DNA of 64,000 nt from Acidobacteriota bacterium (GTDB taxonomy: Bacteria; Acidobacteriota; Terriglobia; Terriglobales; Acidobacteriaceae). Made by a program: the position numbers and the translations under genes. Location: assembly GCA_018268895.1 (NCBI GenBank), contig JAFDVP010000001.1, positions 62,001 to 126,000 of the forward strand. Reading direction: 5' to 3'. Positions 42,915 through 51,622 of this stretch are shown piece by piece; the first letter of the stretch is position 1; every line of letters begins with the position of its first letter. Under the pieces are notes generated by a model, which searched no databases, was not told where the DNA came from, and saw only the letters and a list, made by a program, of their open reading frames with translations.

Positions 42915-44333
42915 TCACGCTCGGTCTGGCGCGCCGAATCGCTTCCGGACAAAGCGTAGCGCGTCGGAGAGGCTGGCGACCGTGCCCTCAAGCTGTGCGT
43001 CTTCTGCCGCTTCGAGCATCTTCTTGAAGTGAGGGCCAGGCTGATAGCCTTCGGCGATCAACTCGCGACCGGTAAGAAAGAGCTTTGGCCGGATCTCCTC
43101 TGGCGGGGCGGATTCGTATCGCCGCTTTGTGTAGTCGTAGAGGCTCAGGTCGCCGTGCGAGGAGAGGCAGTCCATGCGGTGAAGCGCGAGATGTTCCTCG
43201 AAGTGCGGCAGGCGCAGAAAGCGCTTGAGCGTGGCCTCGCGCATGTGCCGGACATCGCCAAAGCGCATGTGATTCTTCACAAGAGCGACGATCTGTTCGC
43301 TCTCTTCCGAAGAAAATCGGAGACGCGAGAGAATCGCCTCTGCGATGCGCACGCCGACCTCGACGTGTCCGTTGAAGCGAATGCGATCGTTGGCGACGGC
43401 GGGATCGGGTGGGCGGAAGGTCGCCGGTTTGCCGATATCGTGGAGCAGCGCTCCCCAGGCGAGCGTGGGCGAGACTCCGGCGGGGAGGTTGTCGAGCAGG
43501 AGCATGGTGTGAATCCAGACGTCGCCCTCAGGGTGATACTCCGGCGGCTGTTCGACACCATGAAGCTTCTGAACCTCAGGCAGGATGTGCGGAAGCAGGC
43601 CGAGTTGATCGAGCAGCTCGAAGCCTTTGCGGGCGCCTCCCTCGGTGAGGATGAGGGTGAGCTCGTCGCGGATGCGCTCGGGGATGACAGCTGTAATCTC
43701 AGCAGCGAGCTTGCGAATGGCTGCTTCCGTCGCAGGCTCGATCTCGAAGCCGAGACGCGCGGCGAAACGTACCGCACGCATCATGCGCAGCTTGTCTTCA
43801 GTAAAGCGCAGAGTGGGATCGCCGATGGCGCGAATAATGCCTGCGGCGAGATCGTCGCGGCCGCCGACGTAGTCGAGCGTTGCCTGCGCCACATCGCCTG
43901 TCTGATCGTAGGCAGTCGTGTCGAGCAGCATACCGTTGATGGTGAAGTCGCGGCGAAGCACGTCTTCGCGGGGGTCTGTGGAGAAACGCACTGCATCGGG
44001 GTGGCGCCCGTCGGAGTAGGCTCCGTCGTGGCGAAAGGTGGCGACCTCGGTGGAGATGTCCTCGCCGCTCTCTTTTTTCGGTTCGCAGATCAGGACGACG
44101 CCGAAGTGCGCGCCTACGGTGAGGGCTTTCTTGTTGGGGAAGAGGGCGAGGACGGCATCAGGGGTTGCGCTTGTGGCGACGTCGTAGTCCTTCGGAGCCA
44201 GACCGAGCAGGAGATCGCGCACGCAGCCGCCTGCCAGGTACGCCTGATGACCGGCCTGGCGCAGCGTGTCGGCAATGTTGCGCGCGGCGGCGTAGTGCGG
44301 ATTGGAGGACTCGGGCTTGGCTGACTCTGCCAT
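42915..44333 (-). CDS. cca: CCA-adding tRNA nucleotidyltransferase with HD domain
   Basis: 472 residues from the ATG at 44331-44333 (AGGTG six bases upstream); a GTG three codons earlier is possible. The nucleotidyltransferase motif AYLAGGCVRDLLLG...KDYDVAT carries the metal Asp pair. RRDFTINGM, RMMRAVRFAARLGFEI and the flexible-loop region follow. A C-terminal HD domain (WGALLHDIGKP with GHVEVGVRIAE) is typical of bacterial CCA enzymes or poly(A) polymerases of this class; which activity it has cannot be fixed from sequence alone. Divergent from tsaD with 22 bp between starts. Confidence 0.88.
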   Translation of the reverse strand: MAESAKPESSNPHYAAARNIADTLRQAGHQAYLAGGCVRDLLLGLAPKDYDVATSATPDAVLALFPNKKALTVGAHFGVVLICEPKKESGEDISTEVATFRHDGAYSDGRHPDAVRFSTDPREDVLRRDFTINGMLLDTTAYDQTGDVAQATLDYVGGRDDLAAGIIRAIGDPTLRFTEDKLRMMRAVRFAARLGFEIEPATEAAIRKLAAEITAVIPERIRDELTLILTEGGARKGFELLDQLGLLPHILPEVQKLHGVEQPPEYHPEGDVWIHTMLLLDNLPAGVSPTLAWGALLHDIGKPATFRPPDPAVANDRIRFNGHVEVGVRIAEAILSRLRFSSEESEQIVALVKNHMRFGDVRHMREATLKRFLRLPHFEEHLALHRMDCLSSHGDLSLYDYTKRRYESAPPEEIRPKLFLTGRELIAEGYQPGPHFKKMLEAAEDAQLEGTVASLSDALRFVRKRFGAPDRA

Positions 44334-44355
44334 CACAGTCACCTATGATAAAGAG
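44334..44355. promoter_or_regulatory. 22-bp divergent gap between cca and tsaD
   Basis: TATGAT (44344-44349) is a good -10 for tsaD, ending six bases before its ATG. The reverse complement overlaps a TATCAT for the minus strand. tsaD has no strong ribosome site, so it is probably leaderless or nearly so. -35 elements are not obvious. Confidence 0.45.
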
Positions 44356-45567
44356 ATGCGCAAGACGAGCCACGCCAATGAGAGAAATGGCCTGATTCTG
44401 GGGATCGAGAGCTCGTGCGACGAGACGGCCGCCGCGGTGGTGCGCGGCGGGACCGAGGCGCTCTCGAACGTCGTCGCCTCGCAGATGAACCTCCACGCGA
44501 ACTATGGCGGCGTCGTTCCGGAGCTTGCTTCGCGTGAACATCTGCGCAACATTGTGCCGGTTGTGCGCGAAGCGATGGATCGTGCCGGGGTTGGCTTCGA
44601 CGATCTGGATGCTGTGGCAGTGACCGAAGGCCCGGGCCTGGCTGGCGCGTTGCTGGTTGGCATTACCTATGCCAAGGCGCTTACCTTCGGTTTCGACAAG
44701 CCGCTGATCGGCGTGAATCATCTCGAGGGTCACATCCACGCTGTGCTGATGGAGGCACGTCAGCGTGCGGAGCAGCCGATGGATCTGCCGCTGCTCGCGC
44801 TGGTGGTCTCGGGGGGACATACGCATCTTTACCTGGCGGAGCAACAAGGAGAACGAGAAGGCTCGCTGCGTTACCGCAACGTCGGACGCACAGTGGATGA
44901 TGCGGCGGGAGAGGCGTACGACAAGGTGGCTAAACTGCTTGGGCTTGGCTATCCCGGCGGCCCGTGGATCGATGCTCTGGCGCGTCGCGGCAATCCGCAG
45001 GCTGTGCCATTTCGGTTCGCGCAGATCAAGCCGAGGATTCACCGCGGTGGGCCTGTTCCCCTGAACAAGAAGGCCCCGCCGAGGCAGGAGGGGCCGAGCT
45101 TCGATTTTTCGTTTAGCGGAATCAAGACGGCCGTGTTGCGCTACATCGAGACGAACCACATGCGCGAGGCTGTTGCAGTGCGGCGCGCGAAGTTGGCGGA
45201 GCACCCGGAGTGGAAGCCCGGCACGGATGAGGCCGCCGCGTTATGCGACGCGCAGACGCTCGATCTGATTGCTTCGTTCCAACATGCCGTGGTCGGCAAC
45301 CTGCTTCGCCAGACCTTCGCTGCGACCGAGACTTTTGGCGCACGGGGAATTGTGGTCTCCGGTGGCGTGGCCGCGAACAGCGAGCTGCGACGAAGGTTTC
45401 AGGCAGAGGCGGACCGGCGTGGACTGCCAGTGGCGTTTCCTTCGCTGGCGCTCTCAACCGACAATGCGGCGATGATTGCCGCAGCGGCATGGCAGAAGCT
45501 GATGGCGGGAGAGTTTGCCGCGGACGATCTTGGGCCGGCGCCTCAGCTCCGGCTGGGTGGCGTCTAG
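44356..45567 (+). CDS. tsaD: tRNA N6-threonylcarbamoyladenosine transferase TsaD
   Basis: The Kae1/TsaD subunit that transfers threonylcarbamoyl to A37 of ANN-decoding tRNAs. It has 403 residues from the ATG at 44356, longer than the usual 340. Motifs include LGIESSCDETAAAVV, the metal histidines H122 and H126 in NHLEGHIHA, SGGHTHLYL, GLGYPGGPWID and VVSGGVAANSELR. Extra residues occur around IKPRIHRGGPVPLNKKAPP and before the C-terminal block. TsaB, TsaC and TsaE are not in the window. Confidence 0.96.
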   Translation: MRKTSHANERNGLILGIESSCDETAAAVVRGGTEALSNVVASQMNLHANYGGVVPELASREHLRNIVPVVREAMDRAGVGFDDLDAVAVTEGPGLAGALLVGITYAKALTFGFDKPLIGVNHLEGHIHAVLMEARQRAEQPMDLPLLALVVSGGHTHLYLAEQQGEREGSLRYRNVGRTVDDAAGEAYDKVAKLLGLGYPGGPWIDALARRGNPQAVPFRFAQIKPRIHRGGPVPLNKKAPPRQEGPSFDFSFSGIKTAVLRYIETNHMREAVAVRRAKLAEHPEWKPGTDEAAALCDAQTLDLIASFQHAVVGNLLRQTFAATETFGARGIVVSGGVAANSELRRRFQAEADRRGLPVAFPSLALSTDNAAMIAAAAWQKLMAGEFAADDLGPAPQLRLGGV

Positions 45568-45690
45568 CTGGCTATGCGGCGTACCGAGGCGTAGGTCATC
45601 GGCTAAAATGAGCAAGGAAATCATCAGGTAGAGAGGTCTGCGCCGCGCTACGTGCTCGGCTGCGGCAGGTACCAGGCGCACGTGGCAACG

Positions 45691-47166
45691 ATGGAACTCT
45701 TTAACACGTTGGGCAGTAAGGTCGAGACGCTGGAACCGGTGGGCGCTCCCGAGCTGCGAATGTATTGTTGCGGCCCGACGGTCTACGACTATGGCCACAT
45801 CGGCAACTTCCGCACCTTCCTGCACGTCGACGTGCTGCGCCGCTTTATGCGTCAGCTTGGCGTTCCTGTGAAGTACGTGATGAACGTCACCGACGTCGAC
45901 GACAAGATCATCCGCAACGCAGCGGCGGCGGGCAAGCCGATCGCGGAGTATACGGCCAAGTACGAAAAGGCGTTTTTCGAAGACTCGGATGCGCTGGGCA
46001 TCGAGCGGTCGGAGATCGTGGCGCACGCGACGAGCTGCATTCCGGACATGGTCGTCATGATCGAGAAGCTGGCTGCGCACGACATCGCCTATCAAACCGA
46101 GGATGGAAGCTGGTACTTCCGCATCGCGCGCTTTCCCGAGTACGGCAAGCTGTCGCGCAAGGACTTTGAGGGAATCGAGGACGGCGCGCGCGTCGACATC
46201 GACGAGTACGAGAAAGACGCCGCGCGCGACTTCGCGCTGTGGAAGGCGTGCAAGCCGGGCGAACAGAGCTGGACGACGGCGCTGGGATGCGGGCGGCCGG
46301 GCTGGCACATCGAGTGCTCGGCCATGGCGATGAAGTTCCTTGGCGAATCGATCGACCTGCACTGTGGCGGCGAAGATCTGATGTTCCCGCACCACGAGAA
46401 CGAGATTGCGCAGTCGGAATCGGCTAGCGGAAAGCCCTTCGCCCGGCACTGGATGCATGTGCGCTTCCTGCTGGTCGAGGGGCGCAAGATGTCGAAGTCG
46501 GAGGGGAACTTCTACACGCTGCGCGACCTGTTGCTAAAGGGATATCGCGCGTCAGCGATCCGGTTCCTGCTGATCTCGGTGCCTTACCGGCACCAGATGA
46601 ACTTCACGTTTGATTCACTCACGGAGTCGACGAATGCGATTGAGCGTCTGCGAACCTTTCACCAGCGCATGGTGAAGGGGCCGTGGCCTGAGAGCGGAAG
46701 CGACGCATCGTTGTCGGAGCTGATTCGCGAGGCGCGGACAAAGTACACGGCGGCGTTGGCAAACGATCTGAACACCGCAGAGGCGCGCGCCGCGATCTTC
46801 GACATGGTGCGCGTGGTCAACAGCGCGGCCGATGCCGGGACACTTACGAAGAAGAATGTCGATGAGGTCCTGAACGTGCTGGATCTGTTCGACGGCGTCT
46901 TCGCTGTGTTGAAGGACAACGATGCCGAGATCACGCGCGCTGCGCTGGCGTGGGCGGAGGCCGAGGGCAGATTGGGCGAAGCAGCGCCGGAGCTGCTGAC
47001 GAACTTTGCTCTGTCCGATGCGGATATTGACGCATTGGTGGCGGAGCGCACGCAGGCGAAGAAGGCCCGCAACTTCGCTCGCGCCGATGCGATCCGCAAC
47101 GATTTGCTTGCCAAGGGCATTCTGATTGAGGATTCGAAGGACGGGGTTCGCTGGCGCCGAAAATAG
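45691..47166 (+). CDS. cysS: Cysteinyl-tRNA synthetase
   Basis: Class I synthetase, 491 residues. HIGN at 36-39, KMSKS at 266-270, and zinc ligands C27 (YCCGPT), C209 (WHIECSAM), H234 and E238 (FPHHENE) are all visible. I start at the ATG at 45691 (MELFNTLGSK), where similarity begins; the frame to 45652 adds 13 unsupported residues. No ribosome site is clear and no T-box is seen in the 122-bp gap after tsaD, which holds only a TAAAAT at about 45604. Confidence 0.96.
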   Translation: MELFNTLGSKVETLEPVGAPELRMYCCGPTVYDYGHIGNFRTFLHVDVLRRFMRQLGVPVKYVMNVTDVDDKIIRNAAAAGKPIAEYTAKYEKAFFEDSDALGIERSEIVAHATSCIPDMVVMIEKLAAHDIAYQTEDGSWYFRIARFPEYGKLSRKDFEGIEDGARVDIDEYEKDAARDFALWKACKPGEQSWTTALGCGRPGWHIECSAMAMKFLGESIDLHCGGEDLMFPHHENEIAQSESASGKPFARHWMHVRFLLVEGRKMSKSEGNFYTLRDLLLKGYRASAIRFLLISVPYRHQMNFTFDSLTESTNAIERLRTFHQRMVKGPWPESGSDASLSELIREARTKYTAALANDLNTAEARAAIFDMVRVVNSAADAGTLTKKNVDEVLNVLDLFDGVFAVLKDNDAEITRAALAWAEAEGRLGEAAPELLTNFALSDADIDALVAERTQAKKARNFARADAIRNDLLAKGILIEDSKDGVRWRRK

Positions 47167-47194
47167 CGACAAGCAGCGAACTCCGCCCCGTTAT

Positions 47195-49921
47195 TCAGAA
47201 GCTGTAGCTGATCTCTCCCGTGATGGACCGTGGGGTTACGTAGTGCGTTCCCGAGAACGTCGACAGGAAGTTGTACAGCGCATACTTGTTGGTTAAGTTG
47301 ACGGCCGTCAGACGCAGACCTACTTTGTGCTTGTCCCCATGGAAGAGGTTGTCTTCGCCAATTGCGAGGTCGAAGAGACTTCGCGGCTGGATGCGCGATG
47401 GATTGTGATCGTCGTTGCTGGTGTTGGCTGTGGGGATGTTTAGCAAGGACGAGGTAAGCTGCGAGGCCAGGCACAGACCCGGCAGAGCGCTGGTCGGCGT
47501 GGCTTGAACGCCGCCACATGCGAGGCCGGCCTGAAACTGCTGATCGGCAGTGAGGCCGCTGAGGTTGATGGCGGGGGCGCCGTTGATGGTGAGCGGGTTG
47601 CCATTGCTGTCGAAGGAGTAGTCCGCGCACCGGGTATTGGTGCCGATGACGTTATAGCAGGGGGCCGAGCCGGCTACCTGTCCGCTGTCATAGCGCCAGT
47701 TGAAGCCGACCCACGTGCTCTTGCGGAAGGGAAGCGCGTATTGCAGATGCGACGTCTGGTTGAAGCGTTCATCATGGTCGATGCGGAAGGGGAAGTTTGA
47801 GCCCGGAGTGCCTGGGGTTGCGCCGACGCCTCCCACCTGCGGGTTGAAGAAGCGCGCGGCCACCGACGACATGACGACGAAGGCGCTGACGCCGTGCGTC
47901 TCAGGCACATTGGCCCGGAGCACGAAGCCGGGGATCTTCGAGTTCTTCCACTCGATGGGAAAGGTGATCGGGGTGGCGCCGAAGACGGAGAAGTCGTAGG
48001 CGTTGTGTGTGTATTTCCAAATGTATTCGGCGCTCAAGACGAGGTGTTTGCTGAATGCCTGCTGAAAGCCGGCGTGGAACTCGTTACGGAAGCCGGGGTT
48101 GAGCGGCGCTGGCGTGCAGCTTCCCAGCGTCTCGAAGATTCCCTGAATGACCGGGTCGTAGCAACCATTGGTGGAGAGTACGAGGTTCTCGTTGAATGGG
48201 GTCTCCTGCGCGCGCGCATACGAGAGGCGGAGGACGGTGTTGGTGCGCTTGATATTGTAGGAGAGGCCGACGCGAGGCTCAGCCTGCCGCTGAATAGCAA
48301 GGCCGTTGTAGATGTCGCCGCGTATACCGATGTTGAGCAGCCACGGGCCCTTGGTGATCTGGTCCTGCGCATAGAGCGCAAGCTGTTTAACGACCGTCTG
48401 CCCATGCCAGAAATAGTTGCTTCCCCCGCGGGTAATGTCGTGCGGAAACAGCACGCGGTTGAAGCCGCTGTTTGCATCGAGACCGGCGGCTGAGCATTGC
48501 GATGGATCGGTGAAGCCCTTGACGGGATCGCCATTGTTATCGACGCACGGAGCGTTCAATAGTGGATCGACCAGACCGGTGTGCAGGTTTTCGCGAAGGA
48601 AGGTGTGCTGATACATGCCGCCAGCCTTAACGTTGTGGATTCCCTTGACCCACGACACGTCGCCGCGGATGCCGGCGTTCGTCAAGGTGCGGTATTGCTG
48701 CACGGTCTCCTGCTGAACCGGGCCAAGATCGGCCAGCGGGTTGTTGCTAGGGAAGTAGTTGTAACCGTCGCGGCGAAGATAACCGCCAAAGTTGGCAACG
48801 GTGTACTGGTTAATCAGGTGCGTCCATGTGGGAGCAATGTTGACGGTCTCGATCTTGGAGCGCTGATCGGTGGGGCTAACCGAATTGCCGAACTGGTCAA
48901 AGACGTTCATGGTGTCGAAGGAGTTCGGTGTCTGAAACCAGGAGCGTGTGTACTGCAGGTTGGTGTGCAGGGAGTCAGTGTCGTTGAACTGAAGATCCAC
49001 GCGGTCAAAGACGTTCTGCTGATTGCCCCTGTCGTGCAGGGTTTGAAACTCGGGGCCGTCGAGGAAGCGGCCTGAGTTCATGCCGCTGAGAGCGATGAAG
49101 TTGCCCCAGCGCTGTCCGCCGTAGGCAAGATTGCCGTCGAGGCTGGTGGTCCCGAAGCTGCCGTAGTCGAGCGCAATGCTGCCGTGTGGCGTGGTGACTC
49201 CCTGCCCGGAGCGTGTCGTGGCCTTGATGATGAGGCTGGTCTTGTCGCCATACTCGGCCGTGGGAGCGCCGCCGATGACCTCGAGCGATTGCAGAGCGTC
49301 GGCTGGTAGCTGGTTGGAGAAGACTTTGCTCTGCTGGTCGGTGATGGGTTGGCCATCGATGGAGAAGGAGTTCTCCGCATGGTCGCCAAGGCCGTGAAAG
49401 AGGCCGTTGGAGTCTGCGGCGACGCCGGGCGACGAGAGCGTCACAATCGAGCTAAGTGACGAGGACTGACTCTCGACTGGCATGCGGTCGATGGTGGAGC
49501 GGTCGACGTCGGTGTGAAAGGTCGAATCGGTTTCGATGAGGTCGGAACCCGTCTCCACCGTGACTGAAGTCGATGCCTCGACCATGTTGAGCTGGATGGG
49601 GGCCACGACCGGCACAACGGTATTGATTTCGATGGGCTTATTCGTCTCGGCGAAGCCTGTGGCGGTGACGCTCAGGTGGTAAACGTTGAATGGAATGTTA
49701 TTGAAGCGGAACTGGCCGGAGGCATCGGTCTTGGCGGTTCGGGTGTAACCGCTGACATGACTGGCGATCTGAACGGACGCTCCGGGAACGAGCGCCCCGC
49801 TGGGATCGGTCACGGTGCCGGAGAGTGTGCCGGTACTGCTTTGATAGGCATGTGCGAGCGAGACGAGTGTTGCGAAGAGAAATGCGAACGAAATAAGTCG
49901 AAGAACGACGGGCCTGCGCAT
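47195..49921 (-). CDS. TonB-dependent receptor with CarboxypepD_reg domain
   Basis: An outer-membrane receptor of 908 residues. I use the ATG at 49919-49921 (AGGAG upstream); the frame to 49978 gives a poor N-terminus. The signal peptide (VVLRLISFAFLFATLVSLAHA) is followed by the regulatory domain (GTLSGTVTDPSGALVPGASV), a plug (DHAENSFSIDGQPITDQQSKV and PTAEYGDKTSLIIKATTRSG), and a long barrel ending SITGEISYSF with the terminal Phe. It is shorter and of a different subtype than the receptor at 1-1699. The small His/Cys-rich secreted protein just upstream hints at a metal or metal-complex cargo, which is inferred. Confidence 0.93.
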   Translation of the reverse strand: MRRPVVLRLISFAFLFATLVSLAHAYQSSTGTLSGTVTDPSGALVPGASVQIASHVSGYTRTAKTDASGQFRFNNIPFNVYHLSVTATGFAETNKPIEINTVVPVVAPIQLNMVEASTSVTVETGSDLIETDSTFHTDVDRSTIDRMPVESQSSSLSSIVTLSSPGVAADSNGLFHGLGDHAENSFSIDGQPITDQQSKVFSNQLPADALQSLEVIGGAPTAEYGDKTSLIIKATTRSGQGVTTPHGSIALDYGSFGTTSLDGNLAYGGQRWGNFIALSGMNSGRFLDGPEFQTLHDRGNQQNVFDRVDLQFNDTDSLHTNLQYTRSWFQTPNSFDTMNVFDQFGNSVSPTDQRSKIETVNIAPTWTHLINQYTVANFGGYLRRDGYNYFPSNNPLADLGPVQQETVQQYRTLTNAGIRGDVSWVKGIHNVKAGGMYQHTFLRENLHTGLVDPLLNAPCVDNNGDPVKGFTDPSQCSAAGLDANSGFNRVLFPHDITRGGSNYFWHGQTVVKQLALYAQDQITKGPWLLNIGIRGDIYNGLAIQRQAEPRVGLSYNIKRTNTVLRLSYARAQETPFNENLVLSTNGCYDPVIQGIFETLGSCTPAPLNPGFRNEFHAGFQQAFSKHLVLSAEYIWKYTHNAYDFSVFGATPITFPIEWKNSKIPGFVLRANVPETHGVSAFVVMSSVAARFFNPQVGGVGATPGTPGSNFPFRIDHDERFNQTSHLQYALPFRKSTWVGFNWRYDSGQVAGSAPCYNVIGTNTRCADYSFDSNGNPLTINGAPAINLSGLTADQQFQAGLACGGVQATPTSALPGLCLASQLTSSLLNIPTANTSNDDHNPSRIQPRSLFDLAIGEDNLFHGDKHKVGLRLTAVNLTNKYALYNFLSTFSGTHYVTPRSITGEISYSF

Positions 49922-49972
49922 ATGGGAGAAACTCCTGTCGGGCTCAAAGAGCATCAGTGCTGAAAAGCGCGG

Positions 49973-49995
49973 GTGCAATACACAATGGATTGCAC
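49973..49995. promoter_or_regulatory. Inverted repeat upstream of the second TonB receptor
   Basis: GTGCAAT (49973-49979) and ATTGCAC (49989-49995) are perfect arms nine bases apart, 52 bp before the start codon. A plausible operator; no regulator is adjacent. Confidence 0.45.
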
Positions 49996-50056
49996 GGACA
50001 GGCAGGTGAATTTATTGGGGAAATCTATTTCCAGAAAAATCCAAATCCTGCGAGGA

Positions 50057-50404
50057 CTAAGCGAGGCTCGCGACTGGCGGGGGGCGGCTGGCCATCTCAA
50101 AGCGCCAGTGGAAGATCCGAGCAGCTTCGGCTGCGACTGAGTCAAGACGCTGTATGGAGAGTGTCGGCTCAGGAGCATACTGCTGCGATATTGCGAGGGC
50201 GGAGTGCATCGCCACGCAGAGCGGGCAATGATCGGTCGTCGGGTTGTTGTGGTTGGAGTTCTGCTTGGTTACCGAGAAGTCAGTGTGCGCATGGGAGACC
50301 TGCGCCGTGCTCATCAGAGTGACGACCAGCACGCAGACGACAGCCAGTACACGCAGCCACATGGGCCGGTGCGTGCGCAGACCGAGTTGGGAGATCATCT
50401 GCAT
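50057..50404 (-). CDS. Small exported His/Cys protein (CPLC motif), DUF2946-like
   Basis: About 115 residues. The signal peptide (MWLRVLAVVCVLVVTLMSTAQVSHA) leads into a short mature region rich in His and Asn (HTDFSVTKQNSNHNNPTTDH) with CPLCVAMHSAL, resembling DUF2946-type periplasmic proteins near metal or TonB genes. The start is uncertain: the ATG at 50402-50404 lacks a ribosome site, while the frame extends to 50455 with a GTG option between. The His cluster plus CxxC suggests metal binding. It lies 135 bp upstream of the TonB receptor on the same strand. Confidence 0.65.
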   Translation of the reverse strand: MQMISQLGLRTHRPMWLRVLAVVCVLVVTLMSTAQVSHAHTDFSVTKQNSNHNNPTTDHCPLCVAMHSALAISQQYAPEPTLSIQRLDSVAAEAARIFHWRFEMASRPPPVASLA

Positions 50405-50531
50405 TGGAGTTGCCGTCACTACATCCTGTTTAGCATACCTGCCAGAATGATCCAAACAGCCGGCTGCTTCTCTTAAGGCTGGCTGAAACGTCCAAACGTC
50501 GCCCGGTACTACACTGAGTACGTTAGAGCCT

Positions 50532-51608
50532 ATGTTTAAGACGATTTACACGCACGGAAAGTTTTCCCTTATTTTGCTTTTGCTTACGGGTGCGTTCGCA
50601 GCCCCGGCCGCTGTCTTTGCCATGCGAGCGCAGCAGAAGCCTCTGGTTTTGAGCGATCCGTCCGCTCCACACCGTACCCGCCTGATTCTGAAGGACGGAA
50701 GCTACCAGATCGTGATGAGCTATCGCGTCGTTGGCGACCGCGTGCGCTATATTTCGGCGGAACGTGGAGGAGCGGAAGAAGAGATTCCAGCATCGCTGGT
50801 GGACTTCGATGCGACGAAGAAGTGGGAGCGCCAGCACAGTTCTCCGCAGGAAGGAGAGGGGCAGAGCCCGGGGGCCGCACCGGCGATTGACCCTGAGTTG
50901 CTGAAGGAAGAGGCAGATCGCGCAGCGCTGACTCCGGAGGTTGCAACCGACCTGCGGCTGCCCGATCTGGATAATGTGCTCGCGCTCGATACGTATCGCG
51001 GTCAGCAGCAGTTGGTTCCGCTGCCGCAGTCAGACGGCGAGCTGAACCACAATACAGCCCACAATGTTCTTAAGGCGGTCGTCAATCCGCTGTCGAGCTC
51101 GCACCAACTGGTGCAGTTGAAGGGCGAGCGCTCGATGGTGCAGCTTCATGTGGACCAGCCCGCGATCTACATTCGCATCGGCGAAGTATCGGCAGCGCCA
51201 AGCGGCGCCGCTCCGCTCACGGTGGATACTCATGGTGCCTCAACTGCGATGAAGGACGCGCATTTCGATCCCGCAGCCAGCAGGTATGTCATCGTCCGGG
51301 CCGATGTGCGTACCAACTCACGCATTGTGGCGTCGTTCAAGATCAGCATGCTGGGGGGCGTTACGCGCGACGGAGACGTGGTCGAGACGACCGCGGAGAT
51401 GCTCCCAGGGGGGCACTGGATGAAGCTGACGCCAAAGCAGAACCTTACCTTTGGCGAGTATGCGTTGATGGAGGTGCTCTCGGACCGCGAGGTGAACCTT
51501 GGTGTCTGGGACTTTGGCGTTCATCCCACCGCGCCTGCGAACCGCGATGCCATTCTTCCGCAGCCGAAGCGTCCCTTTGCGTTAACGCCGCGAAGGCCGG
51601 ATCAATAG
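50532..51608 (+). CDS. Secreted hypothetical protein
   Basis: 358 residues with a signal peptide (FSLILLLLTGAFAAPAAVFA). It contains an early beta-rich stretch (TRLILKDGSYQIVMSYRVVGDRV), then a Pro/Glu-rich linker (about 100-145). A larger C-terminal domain follows (QLHVDQPAIYIRIGE, RYVIVRADVRTNSRIVASFKIS, ALMEVLSDREVNLGVWDFGVHP). I do not recognise the domain. It resembles secreted proteins of unknown function in Acidobacteriota. It starts 127 bp from the divergent small secreted protein gene. Confidence 0.75.
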   Translation: MFKTIYTHGKFSLILLLLTGAFAAPAAVFAMRAQQKPLVLSDPSAPHRTRLILKDGSYQIVMSYRVVGDRVRYISAERGGAEEEIPASLVDFDATKKWERQHSSPQEGEGQSPGAAPAIDPELLKEEADRAALTPEVATDLRLPDLDNVLALDTYRGQQQLVPLPQSDGELNHNTAHNVLKAVVNPLSSSHQLVQLKGERSMVQLHVDQPAIYIRIGEVSAAPSGAAPLTVDTHGASTAMKDAHFDPAASRYVIVRADVRTNSRIVASFKISMLGGVTRDGDVVETTAEMLPGGHWMKLTPKQNLTFGEYALMEVLSDREVNLGVWDFGVHPTAPANRDAILPQPKRPFALTPRRPDQ

Positions 51609-51622
51609 GGAAGTATCTGCGA

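Noticed and set aside
49922..50056. A cobalamin riboswitch before the TonB receptor
   Set aside because: No conserved B12-box sequence is seen and the 135-bp gap is shorter than the known riboswitch plus platform.
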